Source of the DNA: Aquipseudomonas alcaligenes MRY13-0052
GTDB lineage: Bacteria > Pseudomonadota > Gammaproteobacteria > Pseudomonadales > Pseudomonadaceae
Reading direction: 5' to 3'
Assembly: GCA_000474255.1 (NCBI GenBank)
Contig: BATO01000055.1
Location: 1 to 43,771 of the forward strand
DNA length: 43,771 nucleotides
Shown: one piece after another, positions 24,731 to 31,799 of the stretch
How the letters are laid out: each line of letters opens with the position of its first letter
Position numbering within the stretch: the first letter of the stretch is position 1
Notes under the pieces: model-generated
Told to the model about the DNA's origin: nothing
Databases searched by the model: none
What the model saw: the letters and a program-made list of their open reading frames with translations, nothing else
Position numbers and translations under genes: made by a program

Positions 24731-25789
24731 TCAGCCTGCGAGGCAGGCGGCGAACCCCTGGTTGAGGGCGGCGCGATCGAGGTCGCGGCCGATGAATACG
24801 ATCTTGCTGGTGCGCGGCTCGTTGCCCCAGGGCGTGGAGGCGCGGAATTCCACCAGGCTGTGCACGCCCTGCAGCACGTAGCGCTGGTCCTCGCCCTGCA
24901 CGGCGAGCACGCCCTTCATGCGGTAGAGGGTGTCGGCCTGGCGCTGGCGCAGGTCGGTGATCCAGCGGTGGAAGGCCATCAGGTCGATGTCCTGGGTCAC
25001 GGCGATGCCCACCGAGCTGACGCTGGGGTCGTGCTCGTGGTCGGTGTCCGCAGCAGGCTCGTGGTGGTCATGGTCATGGTCATGGCCGTGGTCGTGATGC
25101 TCCGCGCCGATCTCCATCAGCTTGCGGGTGGCCTCGAAGGCGCCGACGCCGAGGATGCCGTCCAGGTCGATGCGGGCGTAGCTGGAGGTCACCAGCTCGG
25201 CGGTGGCGTTGAGGCTGCGCACCTTGCCTTGCAGGTCGGCCAGTTCCTCGCCGTTCACCAGGTCCACCTTGTTGATGATGATGCGGTCGGCACAGACGAT
25301 CTGGTCCACCGCCTGGTTGTCCACGCCGTCCAGCTGCAGGTCCTCCAGGTGCTGGGCGACGTGCTTGGCGTCCACCAGGGTGACGATGGCGTCCAGCTCC
25401 ACTTCGGCGGCGATCGGGTCGTCGATGAAGAAGCTCTGCGCCACCGGGTAGGGGTCGGCCAGGCCGCTGGTCTCGATGAGGATGCGGTCCAGGCGCACCG
25501 GGCGCGCCACCAGCTCGCGGATGATGCGCACCAGGTCCTCGCGGACCTCGGCGGTGCAGCACACGCAGCCGTTGACCATCTCGTAGATCTCCTCGCTCTC
25601 GGAGCTGAGCACCAGGTCGCCGTCGATGCCGACTTCGCCGAACTCGTTCTCGATCACGGCGATCTTGTGGCCGTGGTTCTCCTTGAGGATGTAGTTGAGC
25701 AGGGTGGTTTTGCCGGCCCCGAGGAAGCCGGTGAGGATGGTCACCGGGATCTTGCGGTTGGGCGTCGGGGCGTTGAATGGACTGTTCAT
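24731..25789 (-). CDS. CobW/COG0523 GTPase (metal chaperone) with His-rich stretch
   Basis: A 352-residue P-loop GTPase: GFLGAGKTT (21-29), the metal-binding GCVCC motif (74-78), ILIETSGLADP and the base-specificity motif NKVD. Between the GTPase and the C-terminal CobW_C domain (about 270-350) is a His/Asp-rich insertion (HDHGHDHDHDHH and EHD, about 232-255), expected to bind Zn, Co or Ni. COG0523 proteins hand metals to client enzymes. The client may be one of the metal-dependent amidohydrolases encoded in the same run; this is inference. Its ATG overlaps the stop of the UbiX gene (ATGA). Confidence 0.9.
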   Translation of the reverse strand: MNSPFNAPTPNRKIPVTILTGFLGAGKTTLLNYILKENHGHKIAVIENEFGEVGIDGDLVLSSESEEIYEMVNGCVCCTAEVREDLVRIIRELVARPVRLDRILIETSGLADPYPVAQSFFIDDPIAAEVELDAIVTLVDAKHVAQHLEDLQLDGVDNQAVDQIVCADRIIINKVDLVNGEELADLQGKVRSLNATAELVTSSYARIDLDGILGVGAFEATRKLMEIGAEHHDHGHDHDHDHHEPAADTDHEHDPSVSSVGIAVTQDIDLMAFHRWITDLRQRQADTLYRMKGVLAVQGEDQRYVLQGVHSLVEFRASTPWGNEPRTSKIVFIGRDLDRAALNQGFAACLAG

Positions 25790-26409
25790 GCGAGCTCCTT
25801 CGGGGTTGCGGAATGGCCGCCGTCGGCGCCGGCTTGCGGGGCGGGTTCGCCCCAGCGCAGTGCGGTGCCGGCGTCGAGGCCGAACAGGTCGAGCACCCGG
25901 CCGAGGCTGTGGTCGACCATCTGTGAAAGCGATTGCGGGCGGGCGTAGAAGGCCGGCACCGGCGGGGCGATGATTCCGCCCATCTCGGTGACCGCCGTCA
26001 TGTTGCGCAGGTGCGCCAGGGTCAGTGGCGTTTCCCGCGCCATCAGCACCAGCGGGCGGCGTTCCTTGAGAGTGACGTCGGCGGCGCGGGTCAGCAGGCT
26101 GGAGGAGGCGCCGCTGGCGATCTCCGCCAGGGTGCGCATGGAGCAGGGCGCCACCACCATGCCCAGGCAGCGGAACGAGCCGCTGGCGATGCCGGCGGCG
26201 ACGTCGTCGGCGCGGTGGTGGTGGCTGGCGCGGGCGATGACGTCGGCCAGCTTGTAGTCGGTCTCGTGGGCCATGGTCAGCTGCGCCGCGCGGCTCAGCA
26301 CCAGGTGGCTCTCGATCCCCAGCTGTTCCAGTAGCTCCAGCAGGCGCACGCCGTAGATGAAGCCCGAGGCGCCGCTGATGCCCACCACCAGGCGACGGGG
26401 GGCCGTCAT
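25786..26409 (-). CDS. ubiX: UbiX-type flavin prenyltransferase
   Basis: A 207-residue protein starting at 26409 (MTAPRRLVVGISGASGFIYG). It has the GISGASG FMN-binding motif, PCSMRTLAEIASG and the LLTRAADVTLKERRPLVLM segment ending in RETPL, all diagnostic of UbiX. It makes prenylated FMN, the cofactor of UbiD-type decarboxylases. It overlaps both neighbours by ATGA, directly after the ubiD-like gene, so it most likely serves that decarboxylase and not ubiquinone biosynthesis. The last 20 residues (AGADGGHSATPKELA region) extend slightly beyond the family core. Confidence 0.93.
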   Translation of the reverse strand: MTAPRRLVVGISGASGFIYGVRLLELLEQLGIESHLVLSRAAQLTMAHETDYKLADVIARASHHHRADDVAAGIASGSFRCLGMVVAPCSMRTLAEIASGASSSLLTRAADVTLKERRPLVLMARETPLTLAHLRNMTAVTEMGGIIAPPVPAFYARPQSLSQMVDHSLGRVLDLFGLDAGTALRWGEPAPQAGADGGHSATPKELA

Positions 26410-27803
26410 GACGCGCCCCCCGGCAGGTAGCCCTTCAGCAGCTGGCGCATGCGTCCCTGGATGCGCGGGTCGAGCTGCGCGCGGATGCCGTCGAAGCCGC
26501 TGCTGCGGGTGGCGTCCAGGCCCATGCGCGAGGTGGTGCCGTTGGCCGAGGAGGACGGGTCCAGCGGGCTGCCCGGCAGGCCGTCGATGGTGAACAGGTC
26601 CTGGTGCGGCTGGAAGTGCGTGGCCAGCGCCCAGAGCACCTGGCTGTCGTCGCTGATGTCGATGTCGCTGTCCACCGCGATCACCGTCTTCAGGTACGGG
26701 TCCCAGCCGAGCAGGGCGAGCATGATCTGCCGCGCCTCGCCGTCGCGGCTCTGGTCCAGCGCCACGTAGCAATGGAAGTGGGTGCCGGAGTTGGGGTAGT
26801 GCACGGCGGTCACCGCCGGGAAGCGCGCCTTGAGCTTCTCGCTCATCTCCGCCTCGCGGGGCAGCCGCGCCAGGGTCAGGTGCTCGGCGTAGCGCCCGCC
26901 CACCACGTCCACCAGCCAGGCGTCGCGCCGGCGCAACAGGGTGTCGACGCGCAGCACGTTGTTGGTGGAGCGGTCGGAGGAGTAGCCGCTGAACTCGCCG
27001 AAGGGGCCTTCCTCGGCATAGGCGGTGGGGTCGATGGCGCCCTCCAGCACGAACTCGGCGTGGGCCGGTACGCCGATGCCGTAGCGCGGCGTCTTCACCA
27101 GTTCCAGGGGCGCGCCGAACAGGCCGCCGGCCACTGCGCGCTCGTCGGCGCCATAGGGCAGGCGCGCAGCGGCGGCCAGCATGAACAGCGGGTGGGCGCC
27201 CACCACCATGGCTACCGGCAGCTCTTCGCCGCGTTCGCGGGCGGCCTGCAGCATGCGCCACAGGTGGCCGCGGGAATGCAGGCTGGTGGCCAGGGCCTGG
27301 CGGGCATGGCGCATGGAGCGGTGGTAGCTCATGTTGGCCACGCCCGTGACCGGGTCCTGGGCGACGATGATGGCGTTGGTGATGTAGGGCCCGCGGTCGC
27401 TGTCGAAGTGCTTGAGCATCGGCAGCAGCGCCAGGTCCAGGGCCTCGCCCTCAATCACCTCGTCGAGCACCGGGCCGGTGGCCAGGTAGACCGGCGGAAC
27501 GGGGGCGTTGGCGCGGGCCTGGAACACCTCGTGGAGCTTCGCCGGGGTGGTGCCGAAGAGCCGGGCGATGCGGGTTCGCGAGGCGAACAGATTGGTCACC
27601 ACCGGCACGCCGAGGCTGCCCACCCGCTCGCAGATCAGCAGCGGGTGCTGGCCCCGGGCGGCCAGGGCGTCGACCAGGGCGGTGACGTCCTGGTCGGCGG
27701 AAAGGGGTTCCTTGATGGTCAGCACGTCGTCGGCGAAGCGCTCGCGGTAGGCCTCGATGAACGCGTGGAAATCCTGGGTCGTGGCAAAGCTCGGCAGGGT
27801 CAT
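26406..27803 (-). CDS. UbiD-family prenyl-FMN-dependent decarboxylase
   Basis: A 465-residue protein, start at 27803 (MTLPSFATTQDF) with AGAGG upstream; 19 further in-frame codons upstream are not supported. The active-site signature is intact: NMSYHR (the N-x4-R of the prenyl-FMN site) and EEGPFGEFSGY, which holds the Glu pair of the conserved R-E-E triad. UbiD enzymes reversibly decarboxylate aromatic, heteroaromatic or alpha,beta-unsaturated acids. In this cluster a heteroaromatic acid is the reasonable guess. It forms an ATGA-coupled pair with ubiX. It is not the canonical 3-octaprenyl-4-hydroxybenzoate enzyme by context. Confidence 0.92.
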   Translation of the reverse strand: MTLPSFATTQDFHAFIEAYRERFADDVLTIKEPLSADQDVTALVDALAARGQHPLLICERVGSLGVPVVTNLFASRTRIARLFGTTPAKLHEVFQARANAPVPPVYLATGPVLDEVIEGEALDLALLPMLKHFDSDRGPYITNAIIVAQDPVTGVANMSYHRSMRHARQALATSLHSRGHLWRMLQAARERGEELPVAMVVGAHPLFMLAAAARLPYGADERAVAGGLFGAPLELVKTPRYGIGVPAHAEFVLEGAIDPTAYAEEGPFGEFSGYSSDRSTNNVLRVDTLLRRRDAWLVDVVGGRYAEHLTLARLPREAEMSEKLKARFPAVTAVHYPNSGTHFHCYVALDQSRDGEARQIMLALLGWDPYLKTVIAVDSDIDISDDSQVLWALATHFQPHQDLFTIDGLPGSPLDPSSSANGTTSRMGLDATRSSGFDGIRAQLDPRIQGRMRQLLKGYLPGGAS

Positions 27804-27924
27804 GGTGCACCTCTCGAAAAGCAGGCGGTCCCGGGGCGCGGGGTGTCCGAGTCCCTGCACGCGGCCGGCCGATGGCCGACCGCGCGCGGTCCCCGGGACG
27901 CCTGTAAGTACCGCAGTGGAAACC

Positions 27925-28830
27925 CTAGAGGTAGGTGGTGGTCAGGCGGATCTCCGCCTCCGCCAGGTCCTTGGGCGGCGGCGTCGGGTCGATGCCCACC
28001 AGGCGGGCGATGTTGTTGCCCAGGTAGTCCTCGAGGTGGTCCTCGTCGATGCCCAGCCCTTGCGGGGCGGGCGAGCAGAGCACCTCCAGCTCGCGCAACC
28101 ACATGCCCGGTTCGTTCGGCGGCGAGTCGGTGCCGAAGACGATCTTGTGGCGCGGCAGCTCCTTGGCGAACTCGACGATGCGCGACTGGAAGCACCAGCC
28201 CGACTCGCAGTACACGTTGGGCGTGTCCATCGCCATCCAGAAGGCCTCGAAGGAGTAGTTGCCGCCGGTCTGGATGCCGAAGTGGCCGATGATGAAGTTC
28301 ACCATCGGGAACTCGCGGATGATCGGGTAGAACATGGTCGGTATGGTGTAGGGCCCGTCACCGGTGTGGATCAGCACCACGATGTTGTACTTGGCGCAGA
28401 CCTTCATCGCCGGGCGCAGCCAGTCCAGGGCGCGGTCCGGGCGGTAGCCGTGCATGTTGGCGTGCAGCTTGAGCATCTTGAAACCGTATTCCTTGACGTG
28501 GAATTCCAGCTCCGCCGCACCGTTTTCCGGGCCCCAGCGCGGGTTGAAGGTGAAGTTGCCGATGAAGCGGTCGGGGTAGTTCACGCACAGCTCGGCGATG
28601 TACGACATGTAGTCGCGCACGCCCTCGCGGCCACGGCGGTTGCCGTCGCGGTAGCCGGTGTTGCCCGGCGGCGGCTGGATGAAACCCATGTCGATGCGGC
28701 GCGGCTTGCCGTTGATCATGTAGGGGCCGTCCATCAGCTTGAGCATGCGCTCGCCGGTGAAGGGCGTACCGGTGTGGCGCCAGGCCTCGTCGACCAGGTT
28801 GGTGGGGTGCAGGTGGGTGTCGATGATCAT
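27925..28830 (-). CDS. Amidohydrolase_2 (ACMSD-like) enzyme A, intact metal site
   Basis: A 301-residue TIM-barrel protein beginning MIIDTHLHPTNLVDEAWRH: the H-x-H metal motif is at residues 6 and 8. Later ligands are the His in VLIHTGDGPY, the His in FIIGHFGIQTGG and the Asp in VFGTDSPPNE. This is the amidohydrolase_2 family, which contains ACMS decarboxylase, 5-carboxyvanillate and resorcylate decarboxylases and several lactone or ring hydrolases. It follows a close paralogue whose stop lies 4 bases upstream of this start, and is followed at about 120 bases by the ubiD-like gene. The reaction may be a decarboxylation or hydrolysis of a ring-derived intermediate. Confidence 0.88.
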   Translation of the reverse strand: MIIDTHLHPTNLVDEAWRHTGTPFTGERMLKLMDGPYMINGKPRRIDMGFIQPPPGNTGYRDGNRRGREGVRDYMSYIAELCVNYPDRFIGNFTFNPRWGPENGAAELEFHVKEYGFKMLKLHANMHGYRPDRALDWLRPAMKVCAKYNIVVLIHTGDGPYTIPTMFYPIIREFPMVNFIIGHFGIQTGGNYSFEAFWMAMDTPNVYCESGWCFQSRIVEFAKELPRHKIVFGTDSPPNEPGMWLRELEVLCSPAPQGLGIDEDHLEDYLGNNIARLVGIDPTPPPKDLAEAEIRLTTTYL

Positions 28831-28834
28831 CGCA

Positions 28835-29764
28835 TCAGCTCCTGGCCAGTTGCGTGGTGACGGGGCTCTTCAGCAGCGCCTCGGCTTCGGCGAGGCTGCG
28901 CGGCGGCGGGGTCGGCTCCAGGCCGATCATCCGGGCGGTGTTGTTGCCGAGGTATTCCTCGAGGGTGTCCTCGTCCAGGTCCAGCCCCTGGGGCGGCTCC
29001 ATGCACAGCACCTCCAGCAGGCGCAGCCACATGCCCGGCTCGTTGGGCGGGGTGTCGGTGCCGAAGAGGATCTTGTGGGTCGGCAGGACCTTGGCGAACT
29101 CGACGATGCGCGATTGCAGGCACCAGCCGGATTCGCAATAGACGTTGGGCAGCTCCATGGCCCACTGCATGGGCTCGAACACGTAGACGCCACCGGTCTG
29201 CACGCCGAAGTGCGCCATGATGAAGTCGACGTTGGGGAACTCCTTGATCATCGGCACCCACTCGGAGGGGATGCTGTAAGGGCCGTCACCGGTGTGCAGC
29301 TTCACCGGCACGCCCAGCTCGGCGCATTTCTCGAAGGCCGGGCGTACCCAGTCCAGGGCGCGGTCCGGGCGGTAGGCATGCATGTTGGCCTGCATCTGGA
29401 CCATCTTGAAGCCGTGCTCGGTGACGTAGCGTTCGATGGCCTCGACGCCGTTCTGCACGCCGCAGCGGGGGTTGTAGACGAAGCAGCCGATGAAGCGGTC
29501 CGGGTAGGTCTGGACCATCTTCAGGGTGTAGGCCATGTAGGCGTCGATGGATTCGCGGCCCGACAGCTCGCCGTCGGTCCAGGTGTAGATGGTGTTGCCC
29601 TGGGGCGGCTGGATGAAGGCCTTGTCGATGCGGCGCGGTTTGCCGTTGACCAGATAGGGGCCATCCATCATCTCCAGCAGGCGCTCGCCGGTGAAGGGGT
29701 CACCGTCGTGCCTCCAGGCGAGGTCCACCAGATCGGTGGGGTAGCAACTGATATCGATGATCAC
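28835..29764 (-). CDS. Amidohydrolase_2 paralogue B with degenerate N-terminal metal motif
   Basis: A 309-residue paralogue of the following gene, starting at GTG 29764 behind AGGAG; the longer ATG-initiated frame to 29836 adds sequence without similarity. It aligns from VIIDISCYPTDLVDLAWRH, where the partner has DTHLHPTNL, so both His of the H-x-H metal motif are replaced (S and Y); the DNA reads AGT TGC TAC. Later positions are kept: His in VKLHTGDGPY, His in FIMAHFGVQTGG, Asp in LFGTDTPPNE. It may bind one metal differently or be a non-catalytic partner in a heteromer. First gene of the leftward run. Confidence 0.85.
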   Translation of the reverse strand: MIIDISCYPTDLVDLAWRHDGDPFTGERLLEMMDGPYLVNGKPRRIDKAFIQPPQGNTIYTWTDGELSGRESIDAYMAYTLKMVQTYPDRFIGCFVYNPRCGVQNGVEAIERYVTEHGFKMVQMQANMHAYRPDRALDWVRPAFEKCAELGVPVKLHTGDGPYSIPSEWVPMIKEFPNVDFIMAHFGVQTGGVYVFEPMQWAMELPNVYCESGWCLQSRIVEFAKVLPTHKILFGTDTPPNEPGMWLRLLEVLCMEPPQGLDLDEDTLEEYLGNNTARMIGLEPTPPPRSLAEAEALLKSPVTTQLARS

Positions 29765-29899
29765 AGTTCGATCTCCTGATAGTGCGGGGAAGGAAGACCT
29801 TCCGGTTCGCAACAGATCGACCTGTGCAATGGCCATTGCTAGGTGCCTCGCAGCACCTTCCCGCGCCTCTTGCAGGGCGCACAGGACCTGAGCTGTCGC

Positions 29900-29943
29900 T
29901 TGGTCCGCAGTATTGGGAGGGGCCTCGGAGCGCGACCAATACT
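29900..29943. promoter_or_regulatory. Nested inverted repeats, candidate operator
   Basis: AGTATTGG (29909-29916) pairs with CCAATACT (29936-29943), and TTGGTC (29900-29905) with GACCAA (29934-29939). They lie about 140-180 bases upstream of the first amidohydrolase start, suitable for a regulator of the leftward operon. The regulator is unknown; one of the two LysR proteins is a candidate. Confidence 0.4.
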
Positions 29944-30060
29944 ATTTGGCCGCTGGGTTGATATGCGCTGGATATCGGCCCCGCAAGAGGATGATTTGCA
30001 AGGGGTTATCCACAGCGCCATGCCCGCGTTGGGCACGAATTCACCGCGCAAGTGGCCTCT

Positions 30061-30166
30061 GTAGGATGGGTAGAGCTACGCGAAACCCATCAATGCGGAG
30101 CCTCAGGCATAACGGCGTGCCCGGTCCGACTCCGCCTGGTGGATGAAAAAGCGCCATCCACCCTAC
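30061..30166 (-). repeat. Composite intergenic element, copy B (106 bp)
   Basis: Reverse-complement copy of the element at 18791-18900, with GTAGG/CCTAC ends, a GGTGGATG/CATCCACC stem (30138-30162) and the shared middle around AGCCTCAGGCAT. Confidence 0.65.
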
Positions 30167-30230
30167 ATAGCGGTCATGTCTCTGCCTGTGTGTTGCCGCT
30201 TTTCCCGTGGCTCGGTGCTCGCGCCGCCAG

Positions 30231-30261
30231 CATGGGTTTCGCTTCGCTCTACCCATCCTGC
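30231..30261 (-). repeat. CATGGGT...ACCCATCC half-element
   Basis: CATGGGTTTCGCTTCGC then TCTACCCATCCTGC; right half of the composite element, with another GTAGGATGGG about 20 bases further on. Confidence 0.55.
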
Positions 30262-30309
30262 GAGTGCATTGCCCGCCGTAGGATGGGTCGCGATCGGGCT
30301 TCCAGGCGC

Positions 30310-31209
30310 TCACCCGATCGCCGCGAACGTCCTCGCCGCCATGTCGCGGATGGCGGCGATCATCGGCGCAACCTTCTCGCCACCGCCGTGGGGCCAGAGG
30401 GCGTAGAGGTTGTAGTGCGCGGGAATGCTGGTGCGGGTCAGGCGCACCAGGCGGCCTTCGCGCAGGGCATCGGCGGCCAGCAGGCCGCGCACCAGCCCCA
30501 CGCCGGTGCCGGCCTCGGCGGCGGCCAGCAGGTTGGCGACGTTGTCGAACACCATCACCGCCGCAGGCTCGGTGGGCTCCAGGCCGGCGGCGTCGAGCCA
30601 GGGGATCCACGAGCGCCGCGAGTAGCCCAGCAGCGGCAGCTTCAGCACCTCGGCCAGCTCGATGGGGGCCACCAGGCCATGGCGTTGCAGCAGCGCCGGG
30701 GAGACGACGGGGGTGACGCGGTCGTCGCAGAGGGGCGCGAACTCGCAGTCCTGCCACTCGCCGTAGCCGTAACGCAGGCTCAGGTCGACGCGCTCGAACG
30801 CCTGGCGCTCCAGGCGCGGCATGGACAGGAAGAGGATCTCGCGGCCGGGGAACAGCTCCAGCAGCGCCGGCAGGCGGGCGTTGAGCCAGCTCTGCGCCAG
30901 CTCGGCATCCACATCCAGGGTCAGGCGCCGGGGCAGTTCGCGGTGGCTCACCGAGGACAGTGCCTTGTCGATCTGCATCAGGCCGTCGGCGAGCATCCCG
31001 GCGAACAGCTGGCCGGCATCGGTGAGGCTGCTGCGGCCCTTCTCGCGAAGGAACAGCGGCTGCCCGACGAATTCTTCCAGCGTGCGGATCTGCTGGCTCA
31101 CGGCGCTGTGGCTGAGGTCCAGGTCGCGGGCGGCCTGGGAGAAGCTGCCGGTACGGGCGGCCTGGAGAAACGCGCTCATCGACTGCAGCGACGGGTATCG
31201 CTTGTACAT
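30310..31209 (-). CDS. LysR-family transcriptional regulator
   Basis: A 299-residue protein with an N-terminal winged helix-turn-helix (MSAFLQAARTGSFSQAARDL, LSHSAVSQQIRTLEE, residues about 11-50) and a periplasmic-binding-like effector domain. The pattern is closest to the GcvA/TrpI-like LysR group. It is divergent from the molybdenum hydroxylase genes with 122 bases between. A T-N11-A palindrome immediately upstream of its start is the likely autoregulatory and activation site. AGGA lies in front of the ATG. Confidence 0.9.
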   Translation of the reverse strand: MYKRYPSLQSMSAFLQAARTGSFSQAARDLDLSHSAVSQQIRTLEEFVGQPLFLREKGRSSLTDAGQLFAGMLADGLMQIDKALSSVSHRELPRRLTLDVDAELAQSWLNARLPALLELFPGREILFLSMPRLERQAFERVDLSLRYGYGEWQDCEFAPLCDDRVTPVVSPALLQRHGLVAPIELAEVLKLPLLGYSRRSWIPWLDAAGLEPTEPAAVMVFDNVANLLAAAEAGTGVGLVRGLLAADALREGRLVRLTRTSIPAHYNLYALWPHGGGEKVAPMIAAIRDMAARTFAAIG

Positions 31210-31212
31210 GGC

Positions 31213-31229
31213 TGTAAGTCCTGCTTACA
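31213..31229. promoter_or_regulatory. Candidate LysR box TGTAAG-N5-CTTACA
   Basis: A perfect 6-bp inverted repeat with a 5-bp spacer and the T-N11-A geometry of LysR sites, in the divergent region between the LysR gene and the molybdenum hydroxylase small-subunit gene, 4 bases from the LysR start. Confidence 0.55.
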
Positions 31230-31331
31230 CGGGTTGGCGGAAATCGTCGCTGGCTGGCGCCGCAGCTCCCACCCACTATGGGGCGGCACGACTACACGCG
31301 AATTCTCGCCTCAGTTCAAGGAGCGCCCGGC

Positions 31332-31799
31332 ATGATCGAGATCGTGGTGAACGGTACAGGCCATCAGTTGGAAGACACGCTGGCGTCCACGCCCTTGCTC
31401 TGGGTCCTGCGCGACCGCCTGTACCTGACCGGCACCAAGTTCGGTTGCGGCGGTGGTTTCTGCGGCGCCTGCACAGTGCACCTGGACGGCACGCCGATCC
31501 GCTCCTGCCAGTTCCCCCTGGCGGCTGCGGCGGGGCATGCGATCACCACCATCGAAGGGCTGTCCGCCGAGGGCGACCACCCGCTGCAACTCGCCTGGGT
31601 CGAGGAGGACGTGCCCCAGTGCGGCTACTGCCAATCCGGCCAGTTGATGTCGGCGGCGGCATTGCTGGCCTCCGGCACCGCCATCGACGACGACACCATC
31701 CGCTCGGCCATGGCCGGCAACATCTGCCGCTGCGGCACCTACCCGCGCATCAGCAAGGCCATCAAGCGTGCCGCCGCGGCACAGGGGGACGCCACATGA
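31332..31799 (+). CDS. (2Fe-2S) small subunit of molybdenum hydroxylase (isoquinoline oxidoreductase type)
   Basis: A 155-residue protein, start at 31332 behind AAGGAG (an earlier ATG at 31278 has no support). Two iron-sulfur centres are visible: the plant-ferredoxin-like motif [16 protein letters not shown] with a fourth Cys in RSC (about residues 41-61), and the alpha-helical pair CGYCQSGQ and [11 protein letters not shown] (about 100-140). It passes electrons from the molybdenum centre of the large subunit encoded by the next gene, which it overlaps by ATGA. The small, two-subunit layout matches IorA rather than the XdhA fusion with an FAD domain. Confidence 0.93.
   Translation: MIEIVVNGTGHQLEDTLASTPLLWVLRDRLYLTGTKFGCGGGFCGACTVHLDGTPIRSCQFPLAAAAGHAITTIEGLSAEGDHPLQLAWVEEDVPQCGYCQSGQLMSAAALLASGTAIDDDTIRSAMAGNICRCGTYPRISKAIKRAAAAQGDAT

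Larger units (their letters stand above)
29765..30309. other. Regulatory and repeat interval upstream of the amidohydrolase operon
   Basis: 545 bases without a gene. The promoter-side part holds nested inverted repeats at 29900-29943 (AGTATTGG/CCAATACT and TTGGTC/GACCAA) and one exact TTATCCACA at 30006-30014. The rest is repeat: a composite element (30061-30166) and a half-element near 30231-30261. Confidence 0.55.

Noticed and set aside
25786-27803. Canonical ubiquinone biosynthesis ubiD/ubiX locus
   Set aside because: The genes sit between amidohydrolases and a CobW-NCS2-deaminase run with coupled translation, and the UbiD protein differs in length and context from the housekeeping enzyme.
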